A stretch of 44,748 nt of DNA from a bacterium (lineage in GTDB: Bacteria; Auribacterota; UBA3054; JAAYZF01): positions 1 through 44,748 of the forward strand of contig JAAYZF010000032.1 of assembly GCA_012514975.1 (NCBI GenBank), read 5' to 3'. Under the pieces are notes generated by a model, which made no database searches, was not told the origin of the DNA, and saw nothing but the letters and a program-made list of their open reading frames with translations. The position numbers were made by a program, and so were the translations under genes. This document shows, one piece after another, positions 40,733-44,748 of this stretch; position 1 is the first letter of the stretch, and every line of letters starts with the position of its first letter.

Positions 40733-41953
40733 TCACTCGGTGCGCAATGCATCGATGGGATTGAGATTCGCGGCCTTCATGGCGGGGTAGAAGCCCGAGA
40801 ACACGCCGATCACACCGGCGGAGATGAGCGACGAGGCAACCGCAAGAGGCGAGATCAGCGTCGGCCATTTCAGCGTGTATCGCACCACCGCCGTGGCGCC
40901 GACGCCGAGCGCAAGGCCGATCGCGCCGCCAAGACATGCCAGCGTCGCCGCCTCGACCACGAACTGCAGCAGAATGTCCCGCGGATGCGCGCCGACGGCG
41001 ATGCGGATGCCGATCTCACGCGTCCGCTCCGTCACGCTCACCAGCATGATGTTCATGATGCCGATCGCGCCCACCAGGAGCGACACGGAGGCGATCACGC
41101 CCAGCAGCACCTGCATCACGCGCGAGGTTGCCGTGCGCGATTTGAGCGCGTCGACCTGGTTGCCGATGAAGAAATTGTTCTCCTCTCCCTCGCGAAGCCG
41201 CTGGCGCTGGCGCAACAGCGCGGTGATCTCCTCCACCGCCTCGTCCATCAGGTCCGCCGACACCACCGAGCACTCGATCGAGTTGATGTGCATGATGTTC
41301 ATCAGCCTGCGTTGCACGGTCGAGAACGGCGCGTAAATGAGGTCATCCTGGTCTTCACCCCAGCTTGCCTGCCCTTTCCTGGCCAGCACGCCGATCACGC
41401 GGAATGGCGCGCCCTCGATCCGCACGGTCGTGTCAAGGGGGCTGCCGCCGTCCGGATACAGATTCTCGACCACCGTCTGGCCCAGGAGGCACACCTTGGC
41501 CATCCTGAGCTGGTCCTCGTCGGTGAACGCCTGGCCCTCGGCAATCGTCCAGCCACGGCAGGGAAAGTACCCGGGATACACGCCGAACACGCGCGTGGGC
41601 CAGTTCTCATTTCCGGCAATCGCCCTGGTGTTGAACCGCACAAGCGGAGAGCCGCCCTGGACGGTCCTGCATTCGGCGAGCACGGCCTTGGCGTCGTCCT
41701 CGGTGAATCCGGAGACGGTGCCTGCGCCGCCGCGCACGGCGCCCGAGCGCGTGCTGCCGGCGAAGATCATCAGGTAGTTGACGCCCATCGTGGCGATCTG
41801 CTCCTCGATCATCACACGCGCCCCGCTGCCAATCGCGACCATGGCGACCACGGAGCCGACGCCGATGACGATGCCCAGCGTCGTCAGCGTCGAGCGCGTC
41901 TTGTGGCGCATCAGCGTGCGCCACGCAAGGGCGATGACGGCAATGATGTTCAC
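40733..41953 (-). CDS. MacB/FtsX-type ABC transporter permease
   Basis: 406 aa. The N-terminus has ALAWRTLMRHKTRSTLTTLG and the first helix (IVIGVGSVVAMVAIGSGA), then a periplasmic MacB-type domain of about 230 residues and three C-terminal helices including VGAIGIMNIMLVSVTERTREIGIRIAVGA, the family hallmark, ending NPIDALRTE. Such permeases work with an ATPase (MacB/LolD type) in export or lipoprotein release. No ATPase gene adjoins it here. Start is uncertain: GTG at 41953 matches family length; ATG at 41989 adds 12 residues; neither has a ribosome site. A TATACT at 41960-41965 would place transcription start at the GTG. Confidence 0.88.
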   Translation of the reverse strand: MNIIAVIALAWRTLMRHKTRSTLTTLGIVIGVGSVVAMVAIGSGARVMIEEQIATMGVNYLMIFAGSTRSGAVRGGAGTVSGFTEDDAKAVLAECRTVQGGSPLVRFNTRAIAGNENWPTRVFGVYPGYFPCRGWTIAEGQAFTDEDQLRMAKVCLLGQTVVENLYPDGGSPLDTTVRIEGAPFRVIGVLARKGQASWGEDQDDLIYAPFSTVQRRLMNIMHINSIECSVVSADLMDEAVEEITALLRQRQRLREGEENNFFIGNQVDALKSRTATSRVMQVLLGVIASVSLLVGAIGIMNIMLVSVTERTREIGIRIAVGAHPRDILLQFVVEAATLACLGGAIGLALGVGATAVVRYTLKWPTLISPLAVASSLISAGVIGVFSGFYPAMKAANLNPIDALRTE

Positions 41954-42028
41954 GGAATCAGTATAGCATTTCCGGCGCACGCGCGTCATGCCGGGCGGGC
42001 GTGATGCGCCCTGTTCCGCCGGCCGTGC

Positions 42029-43519
42029 TCAGCGCCTGTCGCTGTCAAACGGCACGACGTCGCACGTCTCGACGTACCACGTCAGCATCCGCTCGCGCAG
42101 CGCGGCGAGCGCATCGCGGTACGCGGGCTCGCCGGCGACGTTGCGCGTCTCGCCCGGGTCGGCCTTCAAATCGTACAGCTCGTCGCGTTCGTACAGCCTG
42201 CGGACGTACTTGAATTCCCTCGTGCGGCACATGGCCGCCTTGCCGTGATACATGACGTCGTCGCGCCGCTGCAGGTCGAGCCGCGGCCAGTAGGGATGCT
42301 CCTCGGCGGGGGCGTTTGTGAAGGACTGCAGTTCCATCGCCTGCTTTTCGCCGCGCAGGCGGCCGCCCTCGCAAAAGGCTGCGTCGCGCACGTCGTCCGC
42401 CTCGCCGGCGAGCACCGGCAGAAGGCTCCTGCCGAACCGCGTGTACGGCGGGTCGATGCCGGTTATTGCATAGACGGTTTCGGAGAAGTCGACCAGCTCG
42501 ACCATAGCGTCGCTTACACGCGGTTTCACGCGCGTGCCGCGGGGCGGCTTGACGACGAACGGCACGCGGCTAAGGCAGTCCTCGAACGTGTTCTGCGTCT
42601 TCTCGACCAGGCCATAGTCGCCCGTGAAATCCCCGTGGTCGGCAAAGAAGAACAGGGCGGTGTCATCGTAGATGCCCGTCTCGCGCAGCGCCTTCAGCAG
42701 CTCGCCCAGCAGGGCGTCGGTCCGCATGCACATGCCGTAGTACACGGCGCGCAGCTCCGTCCATCGTTCCTCGCTCCAGCCCTGCATGCCGAAATTACGG
42801 AGCAGGCCGTCGATGATCGCCGGCTTTGCCGCCGCGGCCCCCGGCGCGGGTATCCGCCGCGGAAGCGCGCCGCGGTCGATCGCGGAGAAGAACGGGTCTT
42901 CGACGCCGTATGGCGGATGGGGATAGACAAGGGGCAGGTAGATGCACAGCGGCCGGTCGTCAGGGCGTGAGCGGATGAGCCTGATGGCCTCCATCACGTG
43001 CAGCCAGTCATCGTCATGGTAATATGCCTCGCCGGCCGCCTTCTCCATCCTGCCGTTGAAGAACGAGTAGTAGCTGTCCTGCCCGTGCGCGCCGCGGGCC
43101 TTCTTGTACACCGGGCCGTGCCAGTTCGGGTCGAGTGTGTAGCGGCTGCGGTCGCTCCACGTCTCCGCGTAGCGGTCTTTGGGCATCTGGCCGGGCACCA
43201 CGTCGTTCTTGCCGCCCCAGAACACGTGATAGCCGGCGTCCTTGAGGATGTTCAGCAGCATCGGCTCGCCGTGCTCGTGATGGAGCATGTAGTACATGGT
43301 GCGATGGCCGCGCGTGTGCGGATACCAGCCGGTCATGAAACTGCAGCGCGAGGGCGTGCACACAGGGTTCTGGCAGAACGCATTGCGGAAACTCACCGCG
43401 TCCTCCCGCACCAGCCGGTCAAGATGCGGCGTCCGTGCGGCTGCGTTGCCCATGTGGCCCAGCACGTCGCCGCGCCACTGGTCGGGGTTGAAGATGATGA
43501 TGTGAGGTTTCTTTTTCAC
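42029..43519 (-). CDS. Formylglycine-dependent sulfatase, no signal peptide
   Basis: 496-aa alkaline-phosphatase-superfamily sulfatase hydrolysing sulfate esters. The active-site signature is CTPSR (54-58) within NPVCTPSRCSFMTGWYPHTRGHR, where Cys54 is converted to formylglycine. Further marks are IIIFNPDQWRGD, GKNDV and FFADHGDFTGDYG (metal-binding Asp-His), and the C-terminal ELYDLKADPGE. There is no signal peptide, so it should act in the cytoplasm on an imported sulfated sugar, or the secretion route is not visible. The GTG start at 43517-43519 shares GTGA with the stop of the WbsX-like gene and has GGAGA upstream. Confidence 0.94.
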   Translation of the reverse strand: MKKKPHIIIFNPDQWRGDVLGHMGNAAARTPHLDRLVREDAVSFRNAFCQNPVCTPSRCSFMTGWYPHTRGHRTMYYMLHHEHGEPMLLNILKDAGYHVFWGGKNDVVPGQMPKDRYAETWSDRSRYTLDPNWHGPVYKKARGAHGQDSYYSFFNGRMEKAAGEAYYHDDDWLHVMEAIRLIRSRPDDRPLCIYLPLVYPHPPYGVEDPFFSAIDRGALPRRIPAPGAAAAKPAIIDGLLRNFGMQGWSEERWTELRAVYYGMCMRTDALLGELLKALRETGIYDDTALFFFADHGDFTGDYGLVEKTQNTFEDCLSRVPFVVKPPRGTRVKPRVSDAMVELVDFSETVYAITGIDPPYTRFGRSLLPVLAGEADDVRDAAFCEGGRLRGEKQAMELQSFTNAPAEEHPYWPRLDLQRRDDVMYHGKAAMCRTREFKYVRRLYERDELYDLKADPGETRNVAGEPAYRDALAALRERMLTWYVETCDVVPFDSDRR

Positions 43520-44625
43520 AGGCGGGTCTCCATCGAGTGCCGCACGGCTTCAAGGTATCGCATGCCGTGCACGGTGTCGGGTTCGAGATAGCTTCCCTCG
43601 CTCCACTCGTTCCAACTGTTTACGGTGATAAGGCGCGGTGACAACGCGTGCGCATCGACGAACGCCATCGCGCGGCGCAGGAAATCCCCAAACAGCTCCG
43701 GCGTGCCGCCTGTTATGAAATCTGGCGCCAGTGTCTTGAAACGCGGGTTCGTGTCCCAGCCGATCGACACATGCGGGTGGAACGGCGCGGAGAATGCCTT
43801 TGCCCATTTCTCCCATGAGGCAACGGCAGCGTCTCCCCAAGCTTTGTACTCTCCCGACGGCGTGACATAGTGGCACCACTGGTAATTGGTGAGACTGTCG
43901 AAGCCGAGCGAACGGATCGTGTTGTCCTGCGTCTGTGCGCGGTCGCCCGGAACCATGCTGAGCGACTCCGGAATGGCGCCCCAGAGGATGGCTTGAAGAT
44001 GAACTCCCGGGAAACCGGCCTCGCGCACGCGTACGCGGAAGGCGTCGAGGGCGTCGCGCGTCGCCTCGAGCCCGCCGAGGCCGTTTATGAGCGTGCCGAC
44101 CTCGTAGATCGAAAGCACCGGCTTCCCGTCAATGCGATAGTATGACGGATGGCTGAAAAATCTCTCGATCAGCCGCCGTGTCGCGCACTCGAACGTTGCG
44201 CGATCCACGGCGCCCGGCCAGACAACCTTGCGCTCATGCGATTGCTCGATGTCCCAGAGCGTCGTCGCATCATGGTTCGCCCACATGATGAAGAAGCGGA
44301 TACGATCGTTGTTCCGCGCTCCGACATACCCGCGGCCTAATGCCTCTTCGAGAAACGGCTGATTCCCGTACCAGTACCAGTCGAAGATGAAGACATTGAC
44401 ACCGTGCGCCGCCGCCGCGTCGATCTTTGTTTCCATCACGCGGGGATCGGCTTCATCGAGGTAGCCCCACAGCGGCACACGCGGCTGCCGGTGCCCGGGG
44501 AATTTCGGTGTTGCCTTGCGAATGGTCTGCCATTCGCCCTCGCCTTCCGGCATGAAACGCCGCCACCGCGGCTCGTCGTGATACGCCGGCCAGTAATAGG
44601 CTGCGATGTCGTATGACGCGTTCAT
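43516..44625 (-). CDS. WbsX/GH99-like domain protein
   Basis: 369 aa, no signal peptide. The sequence AAYYWPAYHDEPRW at the start, then VPLWGYLDEADPRVMETKI, GVNVFIFDWYWY and the C-terminal RLITVNSWNEWSEGSYLEPD, are the hallmark of the WbsX/glycosyl-hydrolase-99-like family. GH99 enzymes are endo-mannosidases; WbsX proteins are often linked to polysaccharide loci. Candidate catalytic carboxylates are in NSWNEWSEG. Coupled to the sulfatase by a GTGA overlap, so the two probably act on the same glycan. It starts 13 nt after the preceding gene. Confidence 0.88.
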   Translation of the reverse strand: MNASYDIAAYYWPAYHDEPRWRRFMPEGEGEWQTIRKATPKFPGHRQPRVPLWGYLDEADPRVMETKIDAAAAHGVNVFIFDWYWYGNQPFLEEALGRGYVGARNNDRIRFFIMWANHDATTLWDIEQSHERKVVWPGAVDRATFECATRRLIERFFSHPSYYRIDGKPVLSIYEVGTLINGLGGLEATRDALDAFRVRVREAGFPGVHLQAILWGAIPESLSMVPGDRAQTQDNTIRSLGFDSLTNYQWCHYVTPSGEYKAWGDAAVASWEKWAKAFSAPFHPHVSIGWDTNPRFKTLAPDFITGGTPELFGDFLRRAMAFVDAHALSPRLITVNSWNEWSEGSYLEPDTVHGMRYLEAVRHSMETRL

Positions 44626-44638
44626 CGACGCTCAGAGC

Positions 44639-44748
44639 TCATCGGTCCTCGAGAACGAAATCCGACAGGCGCAGCGAGTAGCCGCGAATCTGCCCTTTGG
44701 GCGCGTCGTCGACGATGTAATTGACAATGTAGATCTCGCCATCCTCGA
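44639..44748 (-). CDS. 3' end of an unidentified gene
   Basis: Only the last 35 codons lie in the window: EDGEIYIVNYIVDD, then KGQIRGYSLRLSDFVLEDR and TGA at 44639-44641. The beta-strand pattern and wording recall the end of BNR/sialidase-like beta-propeller proteins, but this is too short to decide. It ends 13 nt before the WbsX-like gene on the same strand, so it is probably the upstream gene of that operon. Confidence 0.6.
   Translation of the reverse strand, partial: EDGEIYIVNYIVDDAPKGQIRGYSLRLSDFVLEDR

Noticed and set aside
1-44748. tRNA, rRNA, insertion sequences and prophage genes
   Set aside because: I looked for transposase, integrase and RNA-gene patterns and saw none that I could support; a covariance-model scan would be needed to exclude small RNAs.

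Overview
GC-rich (by eye well above 60% G+C) bacterial chromosome segment with dense genes, many ATGA/GTGA start-stop overlaps and readable sigma70-type promoters (TTGACN, 17-18 nt, TATACT-like). The gene mix is a membrane pyrophosphatase next to secD/yajC, [NiFe]-hydrogenase maturation genes, a formylglycine-type sulfatase, a WbsX/GH99-like protein, a creatininase-family protein, and secreted glycosidase-like proteins with a WWEGE start. This suggests an uncultured, probably anaerobic, polysaccharide-degrading bacterium of the PVC group (Kiritimatiellota/Lentisphaerota type) or a similar phylum such as Sumerlaeota or Hydrogenedentota. The lineage is an inference; there is no rRNA gene here to test it.

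Layout. 1-3330: minus-strand hppA-yajC-secD (secD cut by the window edge), with a perfect hppA promoter and a leader hairpin. 3330-3927: no convincing gene. 3928-11740: plus-strand Nudix hydrolase, then nadE-apt-ade (NAD synthesis and adenine salvage) and an 880-aa exported chimeric protein; a stack of 6-, 7- and 8-nt tandem repeats lies before nadE. 11763-12575: lipoprotein-type L-isoaspartyl methyltransferase with its promoter. 12600-15470: an island with a nucleotidyltransferase/winged-helix pair (toxin-antitoxin-like), a leaderless-type promoter overlapping a dyad, and related repeats and gene fragments on both sides. 15477-16628: PlsB/PlsC-like acyltransferase, divergent from a 2326-aa multispanning membrane protein (16793-23773). 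23864-25537: SBBP beta-propeller protein.

25571-28850: hypB, a hypF reduced to its Kae1-like half, hypC and hypD behind one promoter; hypE, hypA and hydrogenase subunits are absent from the window. 28891-32912: minus-strand sulfur locus made of an EFR1-type flavodoxin/ferredoxin, a methyltransferase, a persulfide-dioxygenase-like MBL/rhodanese fusion and two half-size YeeE/YedE sulfur transporters. 32927-40727: two paralogous secreted GH-A-like proteins around a back-to-back promoter pair; the plus-strand operon adds an arabinose/fucose-isomerase-like enzyme and a creatininase-family hydrolase. 40733-44748: MacB-type permease, sulfatase, WbsX-like protein and the 3' end of another gene.

Functionally the window joins ion/PPi energetics and protein export, NAD and purine salvage, hydrogenase assembly, sulfane-sulfur handling and carbohydrate/sulfate-ester degradation. 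Short dispersed repeats (heptads of the CTGAA type and others) occupy several gene junctions.
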